A stretch of DNA of 64,000 nucleotides from Lysinibacillus sphaericus (GCF_006864135.1 NZ_SADV01000015.1:35242-99241); one strand, 5' to 3'; positions 39,498 through 48,133 are shown, counted from the first letter of the stretch. The notes: a model not told the origin generated them from the letters alone. Numbers and translations are program-made.

Positions 39498-39971
39498 ATG
39501 GCAATTGAAAAAGTACGTGAACATTTAGCACAATGGAATGTGCAACACAAAATACAGGAGCTAAACGAAAGCTCGGCGACCGTTGAACTAGCAGCACAGG
39601 CACTTGGCTGCGAGCCTGAACGCATTGCGAAATCCTTATCGTTTCTCGTGAACGATGGCGCGATACTAATTGTTGCTGCAGGCGATGCCAAAGTCGACAA
39701 TGCAAAATTTAAAGCGGCCTTTGGTACAAAAGCAAAGATGCTTGGGAAAGATGAAGTTCTTGAAAAGATCGGACACGATGTAGGAGGTGTTTGTCCTTTC
39801 GGCGTGAATGAGGGCGTTGCTATTTATTTAGATGAATCACTTAAACGCTTCACAACGGTATTCCCTGCATGTGGTAGTAGCAACTCCGCCATTGAGCTTA
39901 CAATTTCTGAATTAGAAACCTATACTCCCTATCAAGAATGGATTAACGTCTGTAAAGGCTGGAATGAGTAA
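39498..39971 (+). CDS. YbaK/EbsC-type aminoacyl-tRNA editing domain protein
   Basis: About 157 aa of the YbaK/ProX editing fold, which hydrolyses mischarged tRNA (Cys-tRNAPro in YbaK). Seen: AAQALGCEPERIAKSLSFLV, with the family's KxL segment; VAAGDAKVDNAKFKAAFG; and the glycine loop DVGGVCPFGV. Start ATG 39498 is set by AAGGAGGT at 39483-39490. Monocistronic, closed by a strong terminator. Specific substrate amino acid cannot be read from sequence alone. Confidence 0.88.
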   Translation: MAIEKVREHLAQWNVQHKIQELNESSATVELAAQALGCEPERIAKSLSFLVNDGAILIVAAGDAKVDNAKFKAAFGTKAKMLGKDEVLEKIGHDVGGVCPFGVNEGVAIYLDESLKRFTTVFPACGSSNSAIELTISELETYTPYQEWINVCKGWNE

Positions 39972-39979
39972 TAGAGTAT

Positions 39980-40020
39980 AAAAAACGGCGAAACTTTATT
40001 AAAAGTCTCGCCGTTTTTTA
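39980..40020. terminator. Bidirectional terminator
   Basis: AAAAAACGGCGA and TCGCCGTTTTTT pair around an AACTTT/AAAGT inner stem. It lies between the convergent ybaK-like and glutathionylspermidine-synthase-like genes and serves both. Confidence 0.92.
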
Positions 40021-40021
40021 G

Positions 40022-41281
40022 TTAATTTTCTTTCTTATATCCAACAGCTAACCAGTGAGAATCCCATTCTGTAATTTGATTACCTACTCTACAAGATAAG
40101 CCACATGCACGATTATCAGCGATAAATGAGCCGATTAACCATTTCTTTGTTTGTAATCCATCCTTTAGGTTTATCGTTATAGAGGGCATTTCCACATACT
40201 GCTGATAAATAAACAAATTATCATTATAATGGGTATACGCAGAAGCATTTGTTTTCGTACCATCCCCTGCATAGATTTCTACAGTATTCCCTTCCCGAGA
40301 ATAGACAGGTTTCTTTACAAACGGCAAGTTTTCCTGTACAAATAGTTCTGCCGAAAGGTACGTTGGCAACATATATTTCTGAATAGCAGCTCGTTCTTCT
40401 GCATTAAAAAGAAGCGGATCATTTTTGCGTTCCCAAATTAACCATAATAAAATTTTCGATTGCAATACATATGCAGTGGGTGCATTGATAATAGCTAGCT
40501 GTCCATCTTTTACGAGTTCCAGTAAATGTAGGCCAATACGATCACCATCGGAAGACATATCATCTATTAAAAACTCTACTGGGTGTGCAGGACGATATAA
40601 AATATCAATTTTCTCCATGGCAGGTGTATAAAGGCCTCGAGCTATATTAGCAGTGTTACTAGAAAAAATGATTAGCTCTTGAATAGGAACATACTCCACA
40701 TCAAAAGGTATACATTTCTTTAAAAACTGTACCTGACAATATTCCTCATAATCTTCCGCGGCCGTTTTCCCTGTAATGACAATTTTAGGTTTTTTTACAT
40801 CATTTAAATAATGCATAGCCGCAAAGAGTGCACCAGACAAGGATTTATGTAATGCTGAAACATCATTCGGACTATCAAATCCTAAATGCTGACAAAGCGC
40901 TTCATTGATCTCAAAGGTTTCTTGGACAAGAAATGGCGTTTCACCATTTAATTCAAGACATTTTATTTGTCCGTCCTCTGAACAAATAAAATCGAAGCGA
41001 GCCAGTATCGATTGTTGCTGTAAATAATCTAATTGAATATATGGTAGCATTTCAGAACGAATGCCTAGTGCTAAAAGTTGTTCATCCGATAAATGCTTAA
41101 ATTGTTTCCCAACCTTTAAAAATATTTTCCAAAGTATAGTAGATGCATAGTTAATTTCATCGATTTTCTCTTTGGGTAAATCTAGTACATCGTACAAGGC
41201 ATACTCAAGATCCTCAAAGTCAGGAAAGAAATTAGGAAATTGAGAATAAAATGCTTGGCGTTGTTGAAAATATTTATCCAT
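40022..41281 (-). CDS. Glutathionylspermidine synthase family ATP-grasp protein (YgiC-like)
   Basis: 419 aa of the GSP_synth C-terminal family: ATP-grasp ligases that form amide bonds with an ATP-activated carboxylate. Seen: ARFDFICSEDGQIKCLELNGETPF (metal/substrate loop with the E-x-N pair), LPFVKKPVYSREGNTVEIY (ATP-binding Lys and Arg) and IGSFIADNRACGLSCRVG near the C-terminus. There is no amidase domain, so it resembles E. coli YgiC/YjfC, not bifunctional Gsp. It is 14 bp downstream of a Ser/Gly-rich lipoprotein gene, a pairing like ygiB-ygiC. True substrate unknown; Bacillales are not known to make glutathionylspermidine. Confidence 0.85.
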   Translation of the reverse strand: MDKYFQQRQAFYSQFPNFFPDFEDLEYALYDVLDLPKEKIDEINYASTILWKIFLKVGKQFKHLSDEQLLALGIRSEMLPYIQLDYLQQQSILARFDFICSEDGQIKCLELNGETPFLVQETFEINEALCQHLGFDSPNDVSALHKSLSGALFAAMHYLNDVKKPKIVITGKTAAEDYEEYCQVQFLKKCIPFDVEYVPIQELIIFSSNTANIARGLYTPAMEKIDILYRPAHPVEFLIDDMSSDGDRIGLHLLELVKDGQLAIINAPTAYVLQSKILLWLIWERKNDPLLFNAEERAAIQKYMLPTYLSAELFVQENLPFVKKPVYSREGNTVEIYAGDGTKTNASAYTHYNDNLFIYQQYVEMPSITINLKDGLQTKKWLIGSFIADNRACGLSCRVGNQITEWDSHWLAVGYKKEN

Positions 41282-41295
41282 ATTGATTTCTCCTT

Positions 41296-41988
41296 TTAAG
41301 AAGATGAAGAGCCACCTCGAGAGGCACCACCTGAGCCAAAGCCTGATTTCCCTGTGCTAGATGATGAGTGATTTGAATAAGAATTAGAACTATTCGTTGA
41401 TGAACTTGAACTATTTGAGTATGAACGCTTGCCACTCGAATAAGACTTGGAACCGCTTGTATTTGAATTTGAACTATTTGTTGTTGAGTTATTTGAGCTA
41501 CTAGATGTTGTACCAGACGGATTTTGAGAGCCATTCGTCGTAATTCCATTAGAATTCGCATTTTTACTGTCGCTCGTATTGCTATAATTCGTTCGTGGTA
41601 CTGCTGAACCACCACCTTTGTCCTCTCTGTCTGTACCATTTCTTAAATTGCGACTTTTATAAATAGCACTTCCTATCATCGCACCGGTAGTTGCATACAT
41701 AAGTCCATTGAAGAAATGATGTGCATAATACGGCGAATTTTCATCTAAACATTCGAACGAACCATCATCATTTTCTTTCCATTTCTTACATGAATTTGCC
41801 ATGTCACTGTCATAGACACTTTGTAAACCATTCCCTGCTGTTGAAGTATTATTTTCTTCCGTTGTATTATCTGTAATGGCAGTAGACTCTTTGACAGTCT
41901 GAGTTTCTGTATTCCCGCACGCGGCTAATTGCATAGCCATAAATGACGCTGTTGTGACTGTTATGTATTTTTTCATTTGTTTTGCCAT
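41296..41988 (-). CDS. Ser/Gly-rich lipoprotein, YgiB (DUF1190)-like
   Basis: 230 aa. Lipoprotein signal ending MAMQLAACGN, a central segment with NSCKKWKENDDGSFECLDENSPYYAHHFFNGLMYATTG, then about 110 residues almost entirely Ser, Asn, Gly, Thr and ending GFGSGGASRGGSSSS. The YYAHHFFNG...GA.IG core and a low-complexity GFGS.GG tail recall YgiB-family proteins, which are coded next to GSP-synthase-like enzymes, as here. AAAGGAG precedes ATG 41988. The tail might be a substrate or acceptor for the partner ligase; that is only a hypothesis. Confidence 0.75.
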   Translation of the reverse strand: MAKQMKKYITVTTASFMAMQLAACGNTETQTVKESTAITDNTTEENNTSTAGNGLQSVYDSDMANSCKKWKENDDGSFECLDENSPYYAHHFFNGLMYATTGAMIGSAIYKSRNLRNGTDREDKGGGSAVPRTNYSNTSDSKNANSNGITTNGSQNPSGTTSSSSNNSTTNSSNSNTSGSKSYSSGKRSYSNSSSSSTNSSNSYSNHSSSSTGKSGFGSGGASRGGSSSS

Positions 41989-42081
41989 ATCCTATTTCTC
42001 CTTTATGTCGATACCTATTTTACGGATGTCTACTTCTTCAGGTTTCATTTTTTACAAATTCATACATTATCATAGCACTAA

Positions 42082-42123
42082 AAACTCCCTGACGGATTGG
42101 AATCATTTACCGCAAGGGAGTTT
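42082..42123 (-). terminator. Terminator after DUF418 gene
   Basis: AAACTCCCT at 42082-42090 pairs with AGGGAGTTT at 42115-42123. On the minus strand the hairpin ends in TTTTTAG. It follows the DUF418 stop by 13 bp and ends that single-gene unit. Confidence 0.8.
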
Positions 42124-42135
42124 CGTACAAATCGT

Positions 42136-43182
42136 TTACTTATTCGGCACTGTTTTTCTTCCATAGGTCATAAAGCGCCATACTTTCTCAAATGGCCCCA
42201 TTTTAAAGAATTTGAACCAAATGACACTAAAGAGAATTTGAATGATAAAAATTAAGATTGCGATGATTACTACATCAGAAGGCGAAACAACTTCAAGCCC
42301 CATTAATGACATAATAGCTAGACCAATAAAACTTTGAGCTAAATAGTTTGTAAATGCCATCTGACCAACTCGCCCAATTGGCTTAAGAAACTTCGCGATG
42401 CTTTTATTCTCCAACATAACAAATAGACAAGTTAAATAAAAATACGTTGTCGGAATTACCCCTAAACCAATAATCAATTGTAGATGTGGATCTTCCCCTT
42501 GAGCAGCAAACCAAATCCAAAGAGAGATGCCAACAAAGAGTGGGAATGTCACAAATTGTAGCCACTTTATTTGTTTTGAGTATTCACTAATATGACTAAT
42601 CCAATTAGCTTTTGCTGCTAAAAAACCAGTTAAAAACATGATAAAAATAGTAACGGCATCATTTCCTAATATCCCAAAAACAGTCGATAATGCTCCTTGA
42701 TTTGGCATAAATAGTTGTCCAAGAATGCTAAGGACATGAACGGCAATGATAGCAAATAGCCATTTACCAATTGTTGAAACCTTTGCATTATAGAAAGGAA
42801 TTAATAAAAAACCTATTACTGCATAGATAGCGAGGATTGAACCCCAAAAAATAAACACATGGACAATACCAATTAATAATAAAGCTAGTAAACGTCTTGC
42901 AAAACGCCATCTTGGCTTATCGCCACGCGCTTCTGCACGTGAAGCAAAAATGTAAAAACCTACACCAAAGAGAAATGAAAAAATGGAAAAGAATTTCTTC
43001 TCAATAAAAATATCAATGAGCGTATCAATAATGCCGTTAATTCCACTATAGTCAGGCATCGGTCCTCCCTCTACTATCATCTGGTAGGCCGCTACATTTA
43101 TAAACAGAATGCCAAATAACGCTAGCCCTCGAATAATATCTAAGGAAACGATTCTTTCTTTTTGAGTAATGGATGAATTCAT
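42136..43182 (-). CDS. DUF418/YeiB-like multi-pass membrane protein
   Basis: 348 aa with about eight to ten hydrophobic helices. The N-terminus ERIVSLDIIRGLALFGILFINV is the family signature (an acyltransferase-3-like fold), and the C-terminal GRVGQMAFTNYLAQS...FKMGPFEKVWRFMTYG is the DUF418 domain. Family members are proposed membrane proteins of unknown biochemical function, sometimes linked to envelope modification. Transcribed alone. Nothing nearby suggests a substrate. Confidence 0.85.
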   Translation of the reverse strand: MNSSITQKERIVSLDIIRGLALFGILFINVAAYQMIVEGGPMPDYSGINGIIDTLIDIFIEKKFFSIFSFLFGVGFYIFASRAEARGDKPRWRFARRLLALLLIGIVHVFIFWGSILAIYAVIGFLLIPFYNAKVSTIGKWLFAIIAVHVLSILGQLFMPNQGALSTVFGILGNDAVTIFIMFLTGFLAAKANWISHISEYSKQIKWLQFVTFPLFVGISLWIWFAAQGEDPHLQLIIGLGVIPTTYFYLTCLFVMLENKSIAKFLKPIGRVGQMAFTNYLAQSFIGLAIMSLMGLEVVSPSDVVIIAILIFIIQILFSVIWFKFFKMGPFEKVWRFMTYGRKTVPNK

Positions 43183-43397
43183 TCTTAAAACTCCTTATCT
43201 TTCATACTTTACGAACTATGGCTATCATAACCTTTCATCCTTACAGTAGTTTTTTGAAAAGCTTACAGGAACCTTACATTTATAGATTTGTCTCATCAGT
43301 TAATGCTTTTTTCACTTACATTAGTTTTTAATCCCCTCCTACAAGCAAAAATTTCATATTTTATAGTAATCATTATTTTTTTAATAAAGGAGAATAG

Positions 43398-43664
43398 ATG
43401 ATGTACAGATACCGCACATTTGGTTTTTGCTACCCGGGTTATAAATACTGTGGACCAGGGTGTTCAGGACCAGGTAGACCTATCAATGCCGTAGATTCAT
43501 GCTGCAAATTACATGACGAATGTTATGCTCGATATGGTAGATCAAGATATTGCGATGAAATGTTCCAAAATTGCTTACGACCACAAATGAACGCCAATAC
43601 TAAAATGGCAAGAGATGCTAAATTGTTTTACAATATCTTTGGAATGCGTAATAGATTCTTTTAA
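43398..43664 (+). CDS. Small phospholipase A2-like protein
   Basis: 88 aa. Seen: the secreted PLA2 calcium loop and active-site helix in compact form, YCGPGCSGPGRPINAVDSCC followed by KLHDECYARYG, with the His-Asp pair (CCKLHDECY) that carries out catalysis in PLA2, and six or more Cys. No cleavable signal peptide is visible; the N-terminus is MMYRYRTFGFCYPG. Similar short proteins occur in Bacilli and their phages. ATG 43398 or 43401; AAAGGAG sits just upstream. Stands alone between divergent DUF418 and a GNAT gene, with its own terminator. Lipase activity is inferred from motif only. Confidence 0.82.
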   Translation: MMYRYRTFGFCYPGYKYCGPGCSGPGRPINAVDSCCKLHDECYARYGRSRYCDEMFQNCLRPQMNANTKMARDAKLFYNIFGMRNRFF

Positions 43665-43670
43665 CTCATA

Positions 43671-43712
43671 AAAAATGCTCACGATGTTATTTTTCCACCG
43701 TGAGCATTTTTT
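43671..43712 (+). terminator. Terminator of PLA2-like gene
   Basis: AAAAAATGCTCACG pairs with CGTGAGCATTTTTT around a 13-nt loop, immediately after the stop. Confidence 0.92.
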
Positions 43713-43896
43713 ATGAATTAAGATTTTGTATAAACTGCATATCTTTATATATAAATATCGTTTAAGGGAATTATTGGGGTTATTGTTTAATATTTAAATA
43801 TTGTATACTGGGTACATAATATTTGAAGGGACTGAATTATGCACAGATAGCAATATTTTCCATCCAGACTTCATTAATAACTTGGAGGTAAAAGTA

Positions 43897-44421
43897 TTGA
43901 TAGAACAAATTTACACAAAAAGATTATATTTAAGAAAAATGAAAATGGTTGATACTCATCGTTTATTTAAAATTTGGTCAGACCCGGAAGTTACAAAATT
44001 TATGAATATCACTAATTTTACGCATGAAGAACAAGTGAATGACATGATTAAGCTTTTTGATGAATTAGCTGAGGAGCGCAAAGCTATTCGCTTTACTATT
44101 ATCGAGAAGGAATCAAATGAGATAATCGGCTCTTGTGGATTCAATGCATTTGACGAAGTTAACGCCTCAGCAGAAATCGGCTATGATCTTGCTAAAGCTT
44201 ATTGGGGAAAAGGCTATGCGCCAGAAAGTATTTCGGCTTTAATTGATTATGCTTTCACCACTTTAAACATAAATAGAATTGAAGCAAAAATTGAGCCTGG
44301 TAATGTAAATTCTATAAAGGTAGTAGAGAAATTGAATTTTACTTTTGAAGGAACATTTCAGGAAAAAGAAGAATCAAAAGAATCTTTTTATGGCATTAAT
44401 GTTTATTCTTTATTAAAATAA
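43897..44421 (+). CDS. GNAT N-acetyltransferase (RimJ/RimL type)
   Basis: About 174 aa. Seen: TKRLYLRKMKMVDTHRLFKIWSDPEV, the standard N-terminus of ribosomal-protein-serine-type acetyltransferases; IGYDLAKAYWGKGYAPESISALIDYAF (acetyl-CoA pyrophosphate loop, here GKGYA); and NINRIEAKIEPGNVNSIKVVEKLNF. The start is TTG 43897, set by GGAGGT at 43884-43889. An in-frame opening reaches back to 43801 but without a ribosome site. Substrate unknown. Confidence 0.88.
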   Translation: MIEQIYTKRLYLRKMKMVDTHRLFKIWSDPEVTKFMNITNFTHEEQVNDMIKLFDELAEERKAIRFTIIEKESNEIIGSCGFNAFDEVNASAEIGYDLAKAYWGKGYAPESISALIDYAFTTLNINRIEAKIEPGNVNSIKVVEKLNFTFEGTFQEKEESKESFYGINVYSLLK

Positions 44422-44430
44422 ATTGCTATT

Positions 44431-44480
44431 ACTGAATCGGAATCCAAATTTCAAAATAAAAATCAAGGTTACATGGATTT
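44431..44480 (-). pseudogene. 3'-end remnant of an AraC/GyrI-type gene
   Basis: The minus strand reads FEIWIPIQ-stop, identical to the last residues (SEIWIPIQ-stop) of the intact gene at 45345, and the DNA stays similar for about 45 bp (GAATCGGAATCCAAATTTC in both). No further reading frame upstream. It looks like the tail of a lost paralogue or a partial duplication. Confidence 0.6.
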
Positions 44481-44585
44481 TTGTCCGAGTTCAATTCCTA
44501 CTCAGCTTTCCAAGAGGTTTGTTTTGTACTTCGTAGCCAAAACAGAGTATAGAGACCGTCAGAAAAGACAGACTCTACACTCTGT

Positions 44586-45209
44586 TTAAAATATTTTTAA
44601 TAAATCTATTGGCTTTTCGATGATATAGTCATATTCCTCTGGCTTACCAAAACCATATGAAGCAAAAACAAAAGGAATCCCTGCAAACTTTGCAGAAAGC
44701 ATATCTCCCTGCGTATCTCCCACATATACAGCTTTTTTTATGTGGTTTCTTTTCATAATTAATTGAATATTTTCTCCTTTTGACAAGCCTGTACGCCCCG
44801 GATTTTCAAAGTCAAGAAAATATTTCTCTAGTTTATGAAATGCATAAAATGTTTCTATGTAGCCTTCTTGACAATTGCTTACAATGAATAAGCGGAATTT
44901 TTTTGAAAGAGCTAGTAAAGTTTCTTCTAACTGCGGATATAAAATACCGCCATTGCGTAATAAATCATCTTGCTCTTGCTGGCAGCATGCTAATATAAGC
45001 TCCATCTGCTTTTCTTCATCAAGATAATCAAATAATATAGCAGCTATTTCTTGAATTTGTAAACCCATCGTTTTAGATAAATTTTCTTCGGTTATTTTTC
45101 CTTTACCGTAAGGAGACCTCTGAACTACCTGCGTCCATGATTGCGCTACTGTTTTGCTTGAATCCCAAAGTGTCCCGTCTAAATCGAAAATAATGCTATC
45201 TATGTCCAT
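44586..45209 (-). CDS. HAD-family phosphatase (PGP/Gph-like)
   Basis: About 207 aa haloacid dehalogenase hydrolase. Seen: motif I IIFDLDGTLWDSS with the nucleophile Asp, helical cap (residues about 15-80), motif II LFIVSNCQ, motif III Lys in GLSKGENI, motif IV YVGDTQGDMLSAKFAG. Probably hydrolyses a small phosphate ester such as phosphoglycolate. Start ATG 45209, six bases past GGAGG; the ATG at 45215 overlaps the ribosome site. Monocistronic. An imperfect hairpin overlaps its stop (44540-44588). Confidence 0.87.
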   Translation of the reverse strand: MDIDSIIFDLDGTLWDSSKTVAQSWTQVVQRSPYGKGKITEENLSKTMGLQIQEIAAILFDYLDEEKQMELILACCQQEQDDLLRNGGILYPQLEETLLALSKKFRLFIVSNCQEGYIETFYAFHKLEKYFLDFENPGRTGLSKGENIQLIMKRNHIKKAVYVGDTQGDMLSAKFAGIPFVFASYGFGKPEEYDYIIEKPIDLLKIF

Positions 45210-45302
45210 ATGCATCCTCCTTCATTAATATTATACAAAATATGGATGTTTAAAAAGCGAAAGTTTCTCTTAAGGTGTTTAGATTGAACATCCTCACTAC
45301 AA

Positions 45303-45340
45303 ATGGATTTGGCAAACTAATCGTTTACCAAATCCATTTT
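45303..45340 (-). terminator. Terminator after AraC/GyrI gene
   Basis: AATGGATTTGG-AAAC and GTTT-CCAAATCCATT form a long hairpin directly beyond the stop at 45345. Confidence 0.8.
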
Positions 45341-45344
45341 ATCA

Positions 45345-46208
45345 TTATTGAATCGGAATCCAAATTTCAGAGTATGAATCAGGGCTATATGCATCTTCAT
45401 CAGGGTAAACTTCAAGTTCAGCCGTTCCTGCTGGTTTATATGGATTGGATGGGAACCACTCTGAATATATTTGTTTCCATGTATTTTGCATAGCATCTGG
45501 CATAGGGCCATGCACCTCAAAGACTACCCACTTCGATGCAGGTACTTCCATCGCTAATAGATTTTCTCCCACTTCCCCTACATGATCCGTAGCAATCCAG
45601 TAATCAATGAAACCATTTTGCCCTTGGTCTGTATTTGGTACACAAACACCTAGCACCCCTTTGATGCTTCCGTTATTTAATTGGATAAGTTGATGATCGA
45701 AGTTTTTCGAATTCATCTCATTCCAAAATTGAGGAATGCCCTGTAAGTTCTCACCATTTTGACTATTATATGTTCTTTTTACCCCTACCACTTGAAACTT
45801 TTCTTTTTCTACGATTTTATACTTCATTGGTTCTGCTCCCTTCAGGCTTACCTGGATGACCAGGCGATTGTATGATTGTAGCTGTCCTTGCTTCTTTCTT
45901 GCTTCACTAGGCGTTAGGTTATGTTGCTTACGAAATGCCTTGGCGAAAGCTTCAGGAGAGTCATAGCCATATTTGTAGGCGAGATCGATTACTTTTTGTT
46001 CTGTATTTATTAACTCCTGTGCAGCTAATGTTAGCCTTCTACGTCTTATATAATCTGCAATAGACATATCCGTTAAAATCGAGAAAGTCCGTTGAAAATA
46101 AAAGACCGAAGAATTTACCTCTCTTGCAATTTGCTCCATTATGATGTCATCTAATAAATGCTCTTCGATATAATTTATTGCTTTTTGAATCGACTCAATC
46201 CAACTCAA
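45345..46208 (-). CDS. AraC-family regulator with GyrI-like effector domain
   Basis: 287 aa. N-terminal AraC DNA-binding part (residues 1-110: two HTH segments, LLDDIIMEQIAREVNSSVFYF and KVIDLAYKYGYDSPEAFAKAF, then KQHNLTPSEARK), followed by a GyrI-like/AraC_E_bind domain (about 125-287, YKIVEKEKFQVVGVKR ... YSEIWIPIQ) that binds small hydrophobic ligands in Rob/BltR-type proteins. TTG start 46208 after AAGGAG. Likely a drug- or signal-responsive activator; no adjacent target gene is evident. Confidence 0.9.
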   Translation of the reverse strand: MSWIESIQKAINYIEEHLLDDIIMEQIAREVNSSVFYFQRTFSILTDMSIADYIRRRRLTLAAQELINTEQKVIDLAYKYGYDSPEAFAKAFRKQHNLTPSEARKKQGQLQSYNRLVIQVSLKGAEPMKYKIVEKEKFQVVGVKRTYNSQNGENLQGIPQFWNEMNSKNFDHQLIQLNNGSIKGVLGVCVPNTDQGQNGFIDYWIATDHVGEVGENLLAMEVPASKWVVFEVHGPMPDAMQNTWKQIYSEWFPSNPYKPAGTAELEVYPDEDAYSPDSYSEIWIPIQ

Positions 46209-46420
46209 TTGCTCTCACTCCTTGGTTATAGCTTAAAACATCAAAATTAGTTATTCCTGTCTTTTTATGCTAACTTTGGACAGGTAAAAATGAAAGCTTT
46301 ATTTTTTATTTGCTTATCACCATAACGTCAGGTTGATTGCCGTTTCGACTGGGCGCTTTGTTGTCGCTGTCGCTTCGTTACACTGCGCTTTCGCACAGAG
46401 CAAAGCTTCCTCGGGGCGTC

Positions 46421-46735
46421 CAATGAGCCGCTAAAGAGTCGCCCAATCTTCAGAAAGAAACGCCAAACCGAAGGAAGAACTCGCCGAAGTGACGGAAAGA
46501 ATCGCCAACGACGGAAGAACCCATTGAAGTAACAGAAAGAATAGTCAAGTCCTTAATATTGTGTAAAATTCTATAAAAAGTTTTTTAATCCTGACTTTAG
46601 TTTTGTCAAATCGTCCATCTTATGTGTTTGATTTCGCCACTAAATGTGTCAGTTGCGCCGCTAACCAAGGGAAGAACGCCGCTAAAAATCGCCAGAGCGA
46701 CGGATGGAATCATCGAAACGACGGGGATCGACCGA
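46421..46735. repeat. Two clusters of degenerate about 20-nt GC-rich repeats
   Basis: The 600-bp gap 46209-46822 has no gene. Within it, units of the type CGCCGAAGTGACGGAAAGAA recur imperfectly about five times at 46440-46550 and about four times at 46655-46735 (CGCC/GCCG then GACGGA then GAA), separated by AT-rich DNA. The strip is clearly more GC-rich than its surroundings. No CRISPR-like exact repeats are present. Confidence 0.55.
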
Positions 46736-46822
46736 TATGTAAATAATTAACAAATACAATACCTATTTTTAGATATTATAGGTTAAGATTATAAATAAAA
46801 AGTTAGATTGGAGGTTTTTATA

Positions 46823-47206
46823 TTGGTTAAATGGCGAGGTGCTGCAGGAATTTGCTTAAATGAAGACAATGAATTATTAATGGTTTTGCAAGGAACTAAA
46901 GAAGAAGCAAAAACATGGGCAGTACCATCAGGCGGAATAGAAGCTACTGAAAATTTTGAGACATGTTGTATCCGCGAAGTGTATGAAGAAACCGGATTTA
47001 TAGTAGACATCGTCAGAGAAGTGTTACATAAAAATAATGATGTAGTAGAAGTTCGCTATTTCGAAACAATCGTTAAGGGTGGACAAATGACGCTACATGA
47101 TCCCGACGAATTGATTTATGAAATTGCGTGGAAATCAAAAGATGAATTACTAGATTTAACATTAACCTTCCCTGAAGATAGACAATTTCTATTATCATTG
47201 TTTTAA
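46823..47206 (+). CDS. Nudix hydrolase
   Basis: About 127 aa with a complete Nudix box: GGIEATENFETCCIREVYEE followed by TGF (Gx5Ex7REVxEExG), which binds Mg2+ for hydrolysis of nucleoside-diphosphate-X compounds. AGICLNEDNELLMVLQG precedes it, as in MutT-like proteins. Start TTG 46823 set by GGAGG 8 nt upstream. Substrate cannot be predicted. Downstream is only intergenic DNA. Confidence 0.9.
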   Translation: MVKWRGAAGICLNEDNELLMVLQGTKEEAKTWAVPSGGIEATENFETCCIREVYEETGFIVDIVREVLHKNNDVVEVRYFETIVKGGQMTLHDPDELIYEIAWKSKDELLDLTLTFPEDRQFLLSLF

Positions 47207-47295
47207 TAATTGAATCATCATGACTTAGGATGGATGGTGGTAGGAAGACCCTATCGAAAGCTTATTACCTGGCATTACCTCTCGCATATCCACAA

Positions 47296-47322
47296 CCGCG
47301 GGTATTTCCCTTTCACCCGCGG
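47296..47322. repeat. GC-rich hairpin downstream of small hypothetical operon
   Basis: CCGCGGGT at 47296-47303 and ACCCGCGG at 47315-47322 are exact inverted repeats with an 11-nt loop. It has no strong T run on either strand; probably a weak terminator between the convergent Nudix gene and the 47341 gene. Confidence 0.5.
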
Positions 47323-47340
47323 ATAACTCTTCTATTATGA

Positions 47341-47553
47341 TTACTTCATTTTTACTTTTTCAACGGCAGCTTCATATATCAATTCATCATCAATTTTAAT
47401 ATATTGATTTTTCGCTGCCTTACAATAGCCTTCTTGTTCTAAAAAATGCTTGAGTTTAGATTTCTTCGCAAATATTTTTTCAATGACATTTTTCTCCACT
47501 CCAGATTCATCACCTGTTCTTGTAGCAATTGATACCCAATATATTTTTGACAA
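47341..47553 (-). CDS. Small hypothetical protein
   Basis: 70 aa, not recognised. Sequence starts MSKIYWVSIATRTG and is Lys/Glu-rich and helical in the middle (VEKNVIEKIFAKKSKLKHFLEQEGY), with no membrane segment or known motif. TTG start at 47553 after a strong GAGGGGG site. It lies 22 bp downstream of another small gene (47576-47752), likely one transcript. Confidence 0.65.
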   Translation of the reverse strand: MSKIYWVSIATRTGDESGVEKNVIEKIFAKKSKLKHFLEQEGYCKAAKNQYIKIDDELIYEAAVEKVKMK

Positions 47554-47575
47554 GTTATTTCCCCCTCTGGATCAA

Positions 47576-47752
47576 TCATTTATAAATAATTAAAGCTGAA
47601 TGTATAACTGTATGTTCCCCTATATATAACGTATTGTATTTAATATCAACTATTAAATACTCGCTTAAATCAAATAGAGCGTTATTAATATCATGTTCAA
47701 ATTGTACAATATCATTATTTTGGATCGTAACTACTTGAGTCGCTTGCGTCAT
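47576..47752 (-). CDS. Small hypothetical protein, upstream partner of the 47341 gene
   Basis: 58 codons starting MTQATQVVTIQNNDIVQFEH and ending VIHSALIIYK. ATG 47752 is preceded by AAAGGGTGA at good spacing, and the next gene follows after 22 bp. No family recognised. Codon composition resembles neighbouring genes, which supports a real coding sequence. Confidence 0.6.
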   Translation of the reverse strand: MTQATQVVTIQNNDIVQFEHDINNALFDLSEYLIVDIKYNTLYIGEHTVIHSALIIYK

Positions 47753-48133
47753 ACATTTTCACCCTTTTCTTCTAATCATAGATTAAAAGGAAGTATTTGT
47801 CACAAAATATTTTCGGTAGTAGCCGGGAACGCAAAAGGAGTAGGAAGATTATTATACCCGAATATTAGGTAATACATACTTTAAATTCCATTATAACCAT
47901 GAGATGATTAGAGCATTAAGATGAATCCCTCGATTTCGTTTTAAAGGTGTTACAACCATTTATCTTACTTGGTTGTTGGTTGTTATTTATCGATATCGTA
48001 GTAGCGACAGTACAAAACATAATATTAAATAGTTCTTGCTTACAACTTTTGTGTTTTAAATGACAGATCTTTGAAATTTTTCATCTGTCTAAATTTAATG
48101 TTTAGCTGGTACTGCTAAAGAAGGAGTTTTAGT

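Noticed and set aside
41274..41639. Gln/Val-rich 121-codon opening within the lipoprotein gene
   Set aside because: Shadow frame of the Ser/Asn/Gly codon repeats of the lipoprotein; no ribosome site.
46421..46735. CRISPR array
   Set aside because: Units are degenerate, lack constant spacers and there are no cas genes in the window.
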